Positions 26,272-35,182 of a stretch of DNA of 64,000 bases are shown here, in pieces. Position 1 is the first letter of the stretch. Each line of letters begins with the position of its first letter. A program made the position numbers and the translations under genes. The notes beneath the pieces were generated by a model. The model saw only the letters and a program-made list of their open reading frames with translations, did not search any database and was not told the DNA's origin. Origin of the DNA: Pyrinomonadaceae bacterium (GTDB lineage: Bacteria > Acidobacteriota > Blastocatellia > Pyrinomonadales > Pyrinomonadaceae); contig JAIBCC010000027.1 of assembly GCA_019694395.1 (NCBI GenBank), positions 1 through 64,000 on the forward strand, in the 5' to 3' direction.

Positions 26272-27249
26272 TTAATCTATCTTTCTTGCCATTCGATGGA
26301 ATCGGGTAATTACATTCGGATCAGGATAAAGAGATGCTATCGAAGACTCTCTACCGTCATAGTTCATTAACGAAAGAACATAACGAATACTTTCCAAACG
26401 GGCTTTTTTCTTATCATTGGCGCGAACGATGATCCAAGGGCTGAACGTGGTATGTGTGCGGCTGAACATTCTTTCTTTATAAATTGTGTATCTATCCCAC
26501 ATTCCTTGCGCTTCCTGATCGATCGGACTGAGCTTCCATTGTTTAAGCGGGTTCAATTCACGGGAGGCAAAACGCATTTGCTGTTCGTCTTTTGAAATAG
26601 AAAACCAGAATTTGATAACAATAATTCCGTCTTCATACAACATATGTTCAAACTCGGTTACTTGCTGCATAAAACGTTCATATTGTTCTTCGCTGCAAAA
26701 TCCCATGACCGGCTCGACCACAGCACGGTTATACCAACTGCGGTCAAAGAAAACGATCTCGCCGCGATTGGGCAACTGACGAACATAACGCTGAAAATAC
26801 CATTGTCCGACCTCTTCTTCGGTTGGTTTCGGGAGCGCGACCACACGCATTGCCCGAGGATTGAGATGTTCAATAAATCGTCGAATCGTTCCGCCTTTTC
26901 CGGCAGCATCACGACCTTCAAAAATGATCGCTACCCTTTGCTTGGTTGTTTGCACCCAACGCTGTAATTTAACCAATTCGATCTGTAATTGCTCCAATTC
27001 GTCTTCGTATCTTAAAGTTCTTTCCGCATTTTTGATACGAACTCCTTTGGAATTTAACAATTTGATAAGCGGTCGAAAAGATTTAACGTTTTTGAAATCA
27101 GCCGCAGTAAAAAGCGTTTCGATTTCCTGCGCGGTAATTCCGACACCGCTTGGAACTATTACTTCGTTGTCAAGATCAACTAAACTCTCAATTTCGGCTA
27201 CTCTTTCATATGTATTGTCTTTCCCTTCTAAATTCTCTGCTGTTGTCAT
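26272..27249 (-). CDS. ppk2: Polyphosphate kinase 2
   Basis: PPK2 enzymes transfer phosphate between polyphosphate and nucleotides. The 325-residue protein has Walker A GRDAAGKGGTIRRF, the conserved NPRAMRVVALPKPTEEE, Walker B FFDRSWYNRAVVEPVMGF and the lid region WKLSPIDQEAQGMWDRYT. A single PPK2 domain, plus an N-terminal helical extension of about 85 residues, fits the class that makes nucleoside di- or triphosphates from polyphosphate; the exact substrate is not readable. AGGAGG precedes the ATG. Confidence 0.93.
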   Translation of the reverse strand: MTTAENLEGKDNTYERVAEIESLVDLDNEVIVPSGVGITAQEIETLFTAADFKNVKSFRPLIKLLNSKGVRIKNAERTLRYEDELEQLQIELVKLQRWVQTTKQRVAIIFEGRDAAGKGGTIRRFIEHLNPRAMRVVALPKPTEEEVGQWYFQRYVRQLPNRGEIVFFDRSWYNRAVVEPVMGFCSEEQYERFMQQVTEFEHMLYEDGIIVIKFWFSISKDEQQMRFASRELNPLKQWKLSPIDQEAQGMWDRYTIYKERMFSRTHTTFSPWIIVRANDKKKARLESIRYVLSLMNYDGRESSIASLYPDPNVITRFHRMARKID

Positions 27250-27401
27250 TTTTCCTCCTAAAGTCAGTTATACTTAGCAATATTTTAAGCCTTTAATTAC
27301 TTGAGTTTCAATTAAAATATTATGTATTGTAATAGCCTTATAAAAATCAAGTAAGCTAATCTAATAAATTAGTATTAACACTTTAGCGATAAATCCGCAT
27401 A

Positions 27402-27433
27402 TTACCTGACTACGCTTGATTTTCATCAGGTAA
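27402..27433. promoter_or_regulatory. Inverted repeat upstream of the ferredoxin-sodN-sodX genes
   Basis: TTACCTGA (27402-27409) and TCAGGTAA (27426-27433) form a perfect 8-bp inverted repeat with a 16-base spacer. It ends 57 bp before the ferredoxin ATG, in the 241-bp divergent region with ppk2. It could be an operator or a leader hairpin; no T-run follows, so it is not a terminator. Confidence 0.55.
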
Positions 27434-27490
27434 GTATGCCAAATTCAAATAAGAAGATTTCATTAAAAAATATTGAGGAGAAATAGCTAA

Positions 27491-27823
27491 ATGCCAACTA
27501 TTACAGCAGAAACAGCTACCGGAACAATTACGATTGATGCTCAGGCGGGGCGTAAACTTGTTCTCGAATTAGAAGATAACGGGATAGATGTTCTTCACCG
27601 TTGCGGCGGAAACGCCAGATGCACAACTTGCGGAATTGAGGTTATCTCAGGTGATGCAGGTGACAAAACGGAAGCTGAAATTGCAGTTTTAACAGCTAAA
27701 GGAATTGATAACGAAAACTTTCGATTGTCTTGCCAAATTCGTTGTGAAAACGATTTGTCAGTCAAGATTTTAAGACAAGCCAGCACTGCCGGAATCGAAC
27801 CCGGAACGAGACCTGAGGAATAA
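27491..27823 (+). CDS. 2Fe-2S plant-type ferredoxin
   Basis: The 110-residue protein has the beta-grasp ferredoxin pattern with cluster ligands Cys38, Cys44 and Cys47 in RCGGNARCTTC and Cys81 in FRLSCQ. It carries one electron in soluble redox reactions. GAGGAG precedes the ATG at 27491. It sits 44 bp upstream of sodN in the same direction, so it may be co-expressed with nickel superoxide dismutase. A dispersed AAGTAAAAAGG-type repeat fills the gap. Confidence 0.9.
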   Translation: MPTITAETATGTITIDAQAGRKLVLELEDNGIDVLHRCGGNARCTTCGIEVISGDAGDKTEAEIAVLTAKGIDNENFRLSCQIRCENDLSVKILRQASTAGIEPGTRPEE

Positions 27824-27867
27824 GGCAAAATTAAAAAGTAAAAAGGCAAAATACAGGAGATTAAAAA

Positions 27868-28341
27868 ATGTTAGAAATTATTGAAAATAACTTGATTAAT
27901 TCAACCGAAATTAAAGTAGCCGAAGCGCATTGTGACGCGCCTTGCGGAGTTTATGATCCGGCTTCTGCCAGAATTGCTGCCGAAGCAGTTCTTTCAATGA
28001 CCAAGAAAATTCTTGATCTGAAAGTTCCCGATGGCAGCGATGCTAAAGCAACTGCTAATTATCACAACACTTTAACCCGCTACATTATGGTTAAAGAAGA
28101 ACAAGCCCGGGTTGCCAAAGAAGAGTTACTGATTCTCTGGACAGATTATTTCAAACCCGTTCATCTGGAACAATTTCCGAATTTGCACGACACATTCTGG
28201 AAAGCGGCAAAACTTTGCTCAGCTTGCAAAGTCGAAGTCAGCCTTGAACACGCAAACGAATTGATGGCTGCGATTCAGGAAATTCACGGAATTTTCTGGT
28301 CGAGCAAAAACCGCGAAGTAGCTTATTACACTGCTTCATAA
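27868..28341 (+). CDS. sodN: Nickel-containing superoxide dismutase precursor
   Basis: NiSOD turns superoxide into oxygen and peroxide. The 157-residue precursor has a 20-residue leader (MLEIIENNLINSTEIKVAEA) followed by HCDAPCGVYDPASARIAAEA. His21, Cys22 and Cys26 of the precursor become His1, Cys2 and Cys6 of the nickel hook once the leader is removed. The usual hook reads HCDLPCG; here Leu is Ala, a mild change that keeps all ligands. CAGGAG precedes the ATG. The maturation protease gene sodX follows at 68 bp. Confidence 0.95.
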   Translation: MLEIIENNLINSTEIKVAEAHCDAPCGVYDPASARIAAEAVLSMTKKILDLKVPDGSDAKATANYHNTLTRYIMVKEEQARVAKEELLILWTDYFKPVHLEQFPNLHDTFWKAAKLCSACKVEVSLEHANELMAAIQEIHGIFWSSKNREVAYYTAS

Positions 28342-28408
28342 TAATTCTCAAACTAGAACTGCGGATTGTAGGTTTTGAAAAGAATCTGCAATTCGCTTTT
28401 GTTTTTAT

Positions 28409-28693
28409 ATGAACTACGAACGTTATCGCATTCAGGGAAATTCAATGCTGCCGGAATTAAAAGACGGCGACGAAGTTCTGGTAAATCCAAACGAACCTTA
28501 TAAAATCGGTGATATTGTGGTTGCTCAACATCCTTTCAAACAAAGTGTGGTTTTAATCAAAAGGATTAGTGAAATAGATGAAAGTAGTGTTTACCTAATC
28601 GGTGATAATTCTGCTGAAAGCACCGATTCACGCACTTTAGGCAAAATTCCAAGAAAAGATATTTTGGGAAAAGTAGTTCATCTTTTAAAATGA
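28409..28693 (+). CDS. sodX: Nickel-type superoxide dismutase maturation protease
   Basis: The 94-residue protein is a short S26-type signal-peptidase-like enzyme without a membrane anchor. The catalytic Ser12 is in IQGNSMLPEL and Lys51 in VVLIKRISE, followed by the GDNSAESTDSR box. SodX cleaves the NiSOD leader so that the nickel hook can form. Its position immediately after sodN and its small size fix the assignment. Confidence 0.93.
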   Translation: MNYERYRIQGNSMLPELKDGDEVLVNPNEPYKIGDIVVAQHPFKQSVVLIKRISEIDESSVYLIGDNSAESTDSRTLGKIPRKDILGKVVHLLK

Positions 28694-28857
28694 TCAAACA
28701 GAAAAAATTTAATCTCAATAGAAAAACTTACACTCTTTAATTCAATTTGACCGATTTCGTTTCAAACAGAAAAAATTCTGAAATTAATTGATGACTATTT
28801 ATACTTTTTTATGCTAGTTTATAATTGTTGAACAGTATTTCACTGTTGGAGGAAGTT

Positions 28858-29664
28858 GTGAACCAAATCTTAGAATTTAAAATGTCAGAAAAGGAGTTTG
28901 TCTCCCCTCGCAATGCAGAAAAAGAGGCTTTACCATTCTCAGAAGTCTCGATTGAATCAGTCCTTTTAGATGCCGACCTTTTCGTAAAATATCGCTCAAT
29001 TGATAAAGCATTTAATTTGCTCCTCGAAGCTATTGAAAGAAGTCCGCGCTCAATTCCCTTACGCGAAAAAATGCGCGAAATCGCCACCAGTCATAAAAAT
29101 TTGACCGAAGCTGCGCGGCAATGTCTGGCGTTAGTTAATCTCTACATTGCCCGCGAAGAATTTGATACGGCTTATGACCGTTTGCAGGAAGCCAAATTGC
29201 TTGACCCGCGAATTTCGGTTGCGCCCGGATTAGAAGCAATTCGCCGCGCCCGCCGTCCTGAATTTGACCAAAACAAACAACACACTCCGGTTAAGGTTCG
29301 CACTGATTGCGCTTTAGCGGGAGATCTTTCGCTGGTTGGAATTTTTGACGTCATTCAAGTTATCGAAAACTCAAAAATGACAGGGATTTTAGTGGTCAAA
29401 TCCGAAACTCACTTAGCAAATGTTTCATTTAACAGTGGAAAAATCGTTGATGCCGAAGCAGACGGATTCCGTGGTGAATTCGCTTTCAAAATTATTGTTG
29501 AAATCGGCAGCGGCGGTTTTGAATTTTCACTTTCGCCTGAGGACTTTCCAATTGTCATTCACGTTTCGAGCAATACTAACTTTTTGCTTGATGTGTTGAC
29601 TCAACTTGATACGGAAAGAGCCGAAAAACAAGGAATGCGGAACATAGGATTAGAAGATTTATAA
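28858..29664 (+). CDS. TPR-like and DUF4388 domain protein
   Basis: From GTG 28858, with GGAGGAAG just upstream, the product is 268 residues. The first half is helical and TPR-like (SIDKAFNLLLEAIERSPRS, EEFDTAYDRLQEAKLLDP). The second half is a DUF4388 domain (ALAGDLSLVGIFDVIQVIEN ... TGILVVKSETHLANVSFNSGKIVDAE). DUF4388 domains are found in bacterial signalling and gliding proteins. No kinase or receiver domain is attached here. It is followed by the terminator that abuts smc. Confidence 0.8.
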   Translation: MNQILEFKMSEKEFVSPRNAEKEALPFSEVSIESVLLDADLFVKYRSIDKAFNLLLEAIERSPRSIPLREKMREIATSHKNLTEAARQCLALVNLYIAREEFDTAYDRLQEAKLLDPRISVAPGLEAIRRARRPEFDQNKQHTPVKVRTDCALAGDLSLVGIFDVIQVIENSKMTGILVVKSETHLANVSFNSGKIVDAEADGFRGEFAFKIIVEIGSGGFEFSLSPEDFPIVIHVSSNTNFLLDVLTQLDTERAEKQGMRNIGLEDL

Positions 29665-29716
29665 GTAAAACAGGCTTCTCAACTTGATTTGAGTTACAAA
29701 TGAACAGAAAATATAG

Positions 29717-29757
29717 TGCTGATTCAAACGAATCGGCATTATTTTTTTTCTTTTTTT
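29717..29757 (+). terminator. Terminator immediately upstream of the smc start codon
   Basis: TGCTGATTC (29717-29725) pairs with GAATCGGCA (29730-29738, one G-U), followed by a T-rich run to 29757. It ends only three bases before the smc ATG, so it terminates the DUF4388 transcript, or acts as an attenuator for smc. Its T-run replaces any Shine-Dalgarno sequence for smc. Confidence 0.85.
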
Positions 29758-29759
29758 CA

Positions 29760-32700
29760 ATGTTCAAACTTCAACGTCTCGAAATTACGGGTTTTAAGTC
29801 ATTCGCCGATTACACCGAAGTTATTTTTACGGGTAGCGGAATTACGGCTGTGGTCGGTCCAAACGGTTGCGGAAAGTGCGTCAGCGGCGACACTTTGATT
29901 ACTTTGTCCAATGGCGAAGAAGTAGAAATTCGTCATTTGGTCGAAAAGGCGTTACAAAATGCGTTTTTTAAAGAGCAATTCGATGATGGTGTTTTAACCT
30001 ACGACAATCCGGAAAATATTGAAATTATTTCACTTAACCCGATTACGCTAAAATTGGAAAAGCGAAAAGTTTCTGCTTTTATCAAACGTGAAACTACTGA
30101 AAAACTTCTTCGTGTGCGAACTCGTGCCGGAAGGGAAATTGTTGCTACGCCTTATCATCCATTGTTCACTTTGGAAAATGGAAAACTGCAAGCACTTCGG
30201 GCGGATGAGTTGAAAGTTGGATTAAGAATTGCAACACCACGAATTTTGCCAACGGTAGAAAATGTTGTTGAATTATCAAAAAAAGAATATCTTTCAAAAT
30301 TTGAAGTAAATGACAGAATTTTTCTTCCTTTTACAGAATCTTTAGCGAACTGGGCAGCCAATGGCAAAAAGCAATTTGGAAGTTTTTCAAATTGGGCAAC
30401 CCAAGCCGAAGTTTCGACAAATTGTTTGAACAATTTACGTTCTAAACAATCATTAAATATTGCCGATGCGAAAAAATTATCAACAATTTGTGAAACACCT
30501 TTATTTTTTCCAAATCAAGTAAAATCACATCAAAACGGTTTCTTAAATTTACCGAAAACTTTTTCTCCAAAACTTGCAAAATTTTTAGGTTTGTTGGTTG
30601 CAGAAGGACGAAATACCTATTCGAGCCAAGTTTGGTTTGTTAATTCGGATAAAAAGGTAAATATAGAGTTTGCAGAATTAGCCAAAGAAATTTTTGGGGT
30701 TGAAGTATCACAAAAAGACTACAAAAAAGGAACAACAGATAGTTTGATTTTTTCACAATCGCTTTGTAAAACTTTAGAAAAAGTTTTCAATTTTCCAATC
30801 AACTCTAATTCATTTGAAAAAGAAATTCCCTCGCAAATTTTCCAAGCAGATTCAGTTACAAAATGGGCTTTTCTTTCCGGTCTTTTTGAAGGTGATGCTT
30901 ATATTTGTTCTCGTCCGCAAAAGAGCAATGGAAAATTACTTAATTACATTGAATATGCAACGGCAAGCAAAAAACTTGCTAATCAAGTGGTTTCATTACT
31001 TTTGCAACTTGGAATTTTTGCTTATCTGCGCCCAAAACAAAAATATGCAAGTAATACTAAAACAAAGACAGTCAGACAGTATTTTTCAGTTTTAATCTAC
31101 GGTTCAAAACAACTTATTAATGTAGCTCAAAATCTTCAATTCGTTGGTGAAAAACAAAAAGCACTTGAAAAATTAAGAAACATAGAACTCACAGATAATC
31201 CAAACAGAGATTTAGTTCCAACTGCAACTGATTTAGTTAAAGAAGCGGTCAAACTTGCCAAAGTAAAAATCAAACCAAATCGTAAAGAGTTTCCTAAAAT
31301 TGCCGCTTACACAGGAAAAATCTGCGAAGCCAGCAGAAACGGATTAAACGAGGTAATTGAACAAATCAAATATTTGAGCAACGATTTAAAACCTGCCGAA
31401 GAAGTTCTGAAAAGTCTTACAACTCTAGCAAATTCTGATGTTTATTGGGATGAAATCATTTGCATTGAAGAAATTGAACCAACTGATAAATGGGTTTATG
31501 ACTTGAGTATTGATGAAACACATAACTTTGTTGCTGGAAATATGATTGTGCATAACAGCAATGTTTCCGAGTCTATTGCCTGGGTTTTAGGTGAGCAGCG
31601 GGCAAAAGCCCTGCGCGGCTCGGAAATGAAAGACGTAGTTTTCCAAGGCACAAGCAAACGCAAACCAAGCGGAATGGCGGAAGTCGTTTTGCATCTGGTG
31701 CGGGATGAAACACCATATCACGAAGATGAACTTGGTGATATTGATGAGGCTTTAGGCGATATTGACGAACACGCCGTCAGTGCCGAAGAATTTGAAACCT
31801 CGCTCAACGAACCAGCCGAAGTAGAAACCGAAATAATTGCTGAACATACTGAAAATACGGGCGAAATTGCAACCGCAACAGCTCTTGCCAAGATAAAAAC
31901 CAAACGACATTGGCGCAGAAGCCGGATTGCGCTGGACTTTGCTCCCGGCGAATCGGTTTCAGTAACCCGCCGCCTTTATCTTTCAGGCGAGAGCGAATAT
32001 TTGCTGAATGGAAAAACCTGTCGTCTGCGTGATATTCAGGATTTATTTTCGGGAACGGGGCTTTCGGGCGCACACTACGCCATCATTGAACAAGGTCGCA
32101 TCGGACAAATTCTTTCTGCCAAACCGTCTGACCGCCGCAGTTTGATCGAAGAAGCCGCCGGAATTTCCAAATTCCGCACACGTCAACGCGCCGCCGAAGC
32201 CCGTCTGGAATCAGCTAAAACAAATTTGCGACGGATTTCCGATATTGTCGAAGAAATTGATAAACAAGCTAATTCCTTACGCCGTCAGGCTTCTAAAACC
32301 AAGCGTTACAAGATTTTGCGCGAAGAACTGCGCGAACTTTTGCGGCAGGTTTTTGCGGCTGAAGGTTCGTTTTTAACCGAATTGGTTAATGAACTGGAAA
32401 CAAAACTTGAGGAAGCGGTTGAGCTTGAACGCAAACTTTTTTCCGAAGTTACAGCTAAAGATGAAGCATTCCGCGAAGCCACGCACAAAGCACGCGAAGC
32501 CGAAGAAACTTTGGCAGAATTGCGCTCGCAACATGCCGAAAATGCTTTACAGCGTGATCGAAATTCGCGCGAACTTGTTTACAAACAGGAACAATTAACT
32601 AATTTACAAAACCGCTCGCTGTTGTTAAAAGGCGAAACAGATTCGCTTGAACAGCGTTTGAAGTTAATTAAAGCCGAAGCCGAAAGATTGAACAAAGAGG

Positions 32701-35174
32701 AAAAAGTTCAACGCGAAGAATCCGAAAAGGAAGAAGCGGTTTTGCGTGAAGCGGAAAAGAATTATCAAGCTAAACTCAATGAATTAAGACAAATAGAAGC
32801 GGAAACCGAAAGATATCGCAGCGAACTTTTGACTCATACCGCCGCTGTTGAGCGTTTTGCCGAGATTGAACGACAGCTTGAAAATACTTCCGAAAGATTG
32901 CACGAAAGACTGGAAGGTTTGAAGCGCGAGGGCGAACGCGCCGAAGAATCTCACACCGAACATCTGACGCAAAACCAGGATTTGGAAAAGTCCATCTCTG
33001 AAACCCGCGAAAAAGTTAAACGACTGCAAGGCGAACGCAGTCAGTTGCAGGAAGAAAAGAACGAGATCAAACAAAATTTGCAGTTGGATGAAAAATCTCT
33101 GAGCAAAATCCGCGAAGAATTTTCGCGCACCCGTCATCGGCTCGAAACCTTAAAGGAATTGGACGAAAAACGAGCCGTTTACGCACCGAATGTGCAAAAG
33201 ATATTTGCCGAACAAAACAAAATCGGAGTCAAACTACTCGGAACTTTGGCAGATAAATTTATGGTTGAACAATCTGCCGAAAAAGTGGTCGAAAATCTTT
33301 TTGGCGCATATCTGCAAACGATTTTGGTTGAAACCGAAGCAGAAGCCCGCCAAGTTGCTAAATATGTCAGCGAAAATAATGTCGGGCGGATTTCGGTTTT
33401 GGTTTTTAACGCAAAGGCGCAAAGCAGCAAAGACGCAAAGGTTAAAGATAATTTTTTAGGCATAAATAGCAATTTTGCTTCGCTTTTGCACGAAGTTTTT
33501 CCGCGTGAAATGTCAGCGGAAGTTGTTGAAAATATTGAGAATGGAAAAGCAGAATCGTTTGTGACAACCGAGGGCGATCTGGTTTTCAAAGGCAAACTTT
33601 TCATCAGTGGCAAGGCAAATCAGAATGAGAAAAATTCTTCGCTTTTAGGTTTCAAACGTGAGCTGCGGGAGCTTCAAACGAATAATGAAAGATTAGTCAA
33701 AGAAGTCGAAAAAGCCGAAAAAGAACTTAACAAATTACGCGAAAAACTTTCTAAAAAAGATTCGCAAATCTCTGAATTGCAAACGGTTATCACCTCAGCC
33801 GAACGGGAATTGCTGTCATTAGAAATTCAGGCAAAATCTCTCGCACAGGAAATTGACCGCGCCGAACGTCACAAAAAAGTTGTAGCGGAAGAAACCAAGC
33901 AAATCGAACGTGAGCTTTCCGAAATTGTTTCCCGACAAAAAGATGCCAAATCCAATGCCCAAAAAGCCGAATTAGCGCGTCAATCGGCTTCCGAAAAATT
34001 GGCGGAAATCTCTGAAAAAATTGGAGTTGCGCGAAGTAAAGTTGAAGCGGAAAACGAGATTTTGAATGAACGAAGAACCCTTGCCGCAACTTCCGCCGAG
34101 CGTCGCCGTTCCGCTCAATCTGCATTGCGCCGCGTCGAATCAGAACAAAGCGAAATCGAATCGCGTTTGAGCAAACAGTCTCTGGAAATTACTGAAACCG
34201 AAAATACTTTAGCGGCGTTAAATGAATCAATCCGTGAAATTCAAAGCAAAATCGAAGGATCGGCAGACGAACAAAATTTTGAACAAAGCGAACTAAACGA
34301 GGCGACAACGAATCTAAAACAAGAACGCGAAAAAGCGGACGGGTTGTCGGAAGAGTTGGCACTTTTAAATCAGCGTTCAGCCGAAGCACGAAATCAACGG
34401 GCAGAAATCGAAGTCAAAAAAGCCGAATCAATTACCAGATTGCAAAATCTGAATGAGAATTGTTCGCAGGAATTGAATCATTCGTTGGTTGAATTGGTGG
34501 AACAAGTCGAAATTCCCGAAAGTTTTAATCTGGAAAGCTCGCGTTCCGAAGTTGAAAATTTACGCCAAAAACTCGAAGGATTCGGCGCGGTCAATATGCT
34601 TGCGCTCGAAGAATTAAGTGAAACCGAGGAACGTCTGTTGTTTTTGACTTCGCAGCGGCAGGATATTATTGATAGCATCAGTTCCGCCGAAGAAGCATTG
34701 CGCGAGATCAAACAACGTTCACGCGAGCGTTTCCGCGAAGCTTTTGAAGCGGTCAACAGTTATTTCAAAGAGTTTTTCCTTGAACTTTTCGGCGGCGGCA
34801 AAGGCGAAATGGTTTTGCTCGAAGCCGAAGATATTTTAGAATCGGGCATTGAAATCGTGGCACAACCGCCCGGCAAGCGTTTGCAGAATATTTTACTCCT
34901 TTCCGGCGGAGAAAAGGCAATGACGGCAATCGCACTTGTCATGGCGATTTTCCAATATCGTCCTTCGCCATTCTGTTTGCTGGACGAAGTTGACGCGCCG
35001 TTGGATGATGCAAACGTCGGACGATTCGTTGATAAAATCGCGCAAATGTCTGAAAAGACGCAGTTTATTGTTATTACACACAATAAGCGGACAATGGAAT
35101 CGGCTAAAGCTCTTTACGGAGTAACAATGCAGGAGCCCGGCGTTTCAAAAGTTGTTTCAGTCAGGTTTGAATAG
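29760..35174 (+). CDS. smc: Chromosome segregation protein SMC, intein-containing
   Basis: SMC is the coiled-coil ATPase that organises and separates chromosomes. From ATG 29760 (MFKLQRLEITGFKSFADYTE) the precursor has 1,804 residues: a 1,244-residue SMC and a 560-residue intein placed after Lys39 of the Walker A GPNGCGK. After the intein comes SNVSESIAWVLGEQRAK, then a head insertion rich in acidic residues, long coiled coils around a hinge, and the C-terminal signature LLSGGEKAMTAI with Walker B FCLLDEVDAPLDD. A dispersed repeat is translated inside the hinge. An in-frame upstream ATG (29700) would read through the terminator and is not used here. Confidence 0.95.
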   Translation: MFKLQRLEITGFKSFADYTEVIFTGSGITAVVGPNGCGKCVSGDTLITLSNGEEVEIRHLVEKALQNAFFKEQFDDGVLTYDNPENIEIISLNPITLKLEKRKVSAFIKRETTEKLLRVRTRAGREIVATPYHPLFTLENGKLQALRADELKVGLRIATPRILPTVENVVELSKKEYLSKFEVNDRIFLPFTESLANWAANGKKQFGSFSNWATQAEVSTNCLNNLRSKQSLNIADAKKLSTICETPLFFPNQVKSHQNGFLNLPKTFSPKLAKFLGLLVAEGRNTYSSQVWFVNSDKKVNIEFAELAKEIFGVEVSQKDYKKGTTDSLIFSQSLCKTLEKVFNFPINSNSFEKEIPSQIFQADSVTKWAFLSGLFEGDAYICSRPQKSNGKLLNYIEYATASKKLANQVVSLLLQLGIFAYLRPKQKYASNTKTKTVRQYFSVLIYGSKQLINVAQNLQFVGEKQKALEKLRNIELTDNPNRDLVPTATDLVKEAVKLAKVKIKPNRKEFPKIAAYTGKICEASRNGLNEVIEQIKYLSNDLKPAEEVLKSLTTLANSDVYWDEIICIEEIEPTDKWVYDLSIDETHNFVAGNMIVHNSNVSESIAWVLGEQRAKALRGSEMKDVVFQGTSKRKPSGMAEVVLHLVRDETPYHEDELGDIDEALGDIDEHAVSAEEFETSLNEPAEVETEIIAEHTENTGEIATATALAKIKTKRHWRRSRIALDFAPGESVSVTRRLYLSGESEYLLNGKTCRLRDIQDLFSGTGLSGAHYAIIEQGRIGQILSAKPSDRRSLIEEAAGISKFRTRQRAAEARLESAKTNLRRISDIVEEIDKQANSLRRQASKTKRYKILREELRELLRQVFAAEGSFLTELVNELETKLEEAVELERKLFSEVTAKDEAFREATHKAREAEETLAELRSQHAENALQRDRNSRELVYKQEQLTNLQNRSLLLKGETDSLEQRLKLIKAEAERLNKEEKVQREESEKEEAVLREAEKNYQAKLNELRQIEAETERYRSELLTHTAAVERFAEIERQLENTSERLHERLEGLKREGERAEESHTEHLTQNQDLEKSISETREKVKRLQGERSQLQEEKNEIKQNLQLDEKSLSKIREEFSRTRHRLETLKELDEKRAVYAPNVQKIFAEQNKIGVKLLGTLADKFMVEQSAEKVVENLFGAYLQTILVETEAEARQVAKYVSENNVGRISVLVFNAKAQSSKDAKVKDNFLGINSNFASLLHEVFPREMSAEVVENIENGKAESFVTTEGDLVFKGKLFISGKANQNEKNSSLLGFKRELRELQTNNERLVKEVEKAEKELNKLREKLSKKDSQISELQTVITSAERELLSLEIQAKSLAQEIDRAERHKKVVAEETKQIERELSEIVSRQKDAKSNAQKAELARQSASEKLAEISEKIGVARSKVEAENEILNERRTLAATSAERRRSAQSALRRVESEQSEIESRLSKQSLEITETENTLAALNESIREIQSKIEGSADEQNFEQSELNEATTNLKQEREKADGLSEELALLNQRSAEARNQRAEIEVKKAESITRLQNLNENCSQELNHSLVELVEQVEIPESFNLESSRSEVENLRQKLEGFGAVNMLALEELSETEERLLFLTSQRQDIIDSISSAEEALREIKQRSRERFREAFEAVNSYFKEFFLELFGGGKGEMVLLEAEDILESGIEIVAQPPGKRLQNILLLSGGEKAMTAIALVMAIFQYRPSPFCLLDEVDAPLDDANVGRFVDKIAQMSEKTQFIVITHNKRTMESAKALYGVTMQEPGVSKVVSVRFE
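29877..31556 (+). mobile_element. Intein with LAGLIDADG homing endonuclease inside SMC
   Basis: The 560-residue insert begins with Cys1 (CVSGDTLITLSNGEEVEI, block A) right after GPNGCGK. Block B has TPYHPLFTLENG with the TxxH motif. Two LAGLIDADG-type helices are seen, FLGLLVAEGRN and FLSGLFEGDAYI, with the acidic residues needed for cutting. Block F/G is YDLSIDETHNFVAGNMIVHN, ending His-Asn, and the next extein residue is Ser. All splicing residues are present and the frame is intact, so both splicing and homing look functional. It is visibly more AT-rich than the flanking smc sequence. Confidence 0.96.
33408..33441 (+). repeat. 34-bp GCAAAG-type dispersed repeat, copy a, inside smc
   Basis: AACGCAAAGGCGCAAAGCAG followed by CAAAGACGCAAAGG is read in frame as NAKAQSSKDAKV in the SMC hinge region. 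Related copies lie at 39217-39241, 45014-45047, 58513-58539 and 58601-58627. Confidence 0.85.
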
Positions 35175-35182
35175 ATTTGTTT

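Noticed and set aside
29700..29759. Upstream in-frame start for SMC
   Set aside because: It would read through a terminator hairpin and encode a run of phenylalanines; SMC homology starts at MFKLQRLEI.
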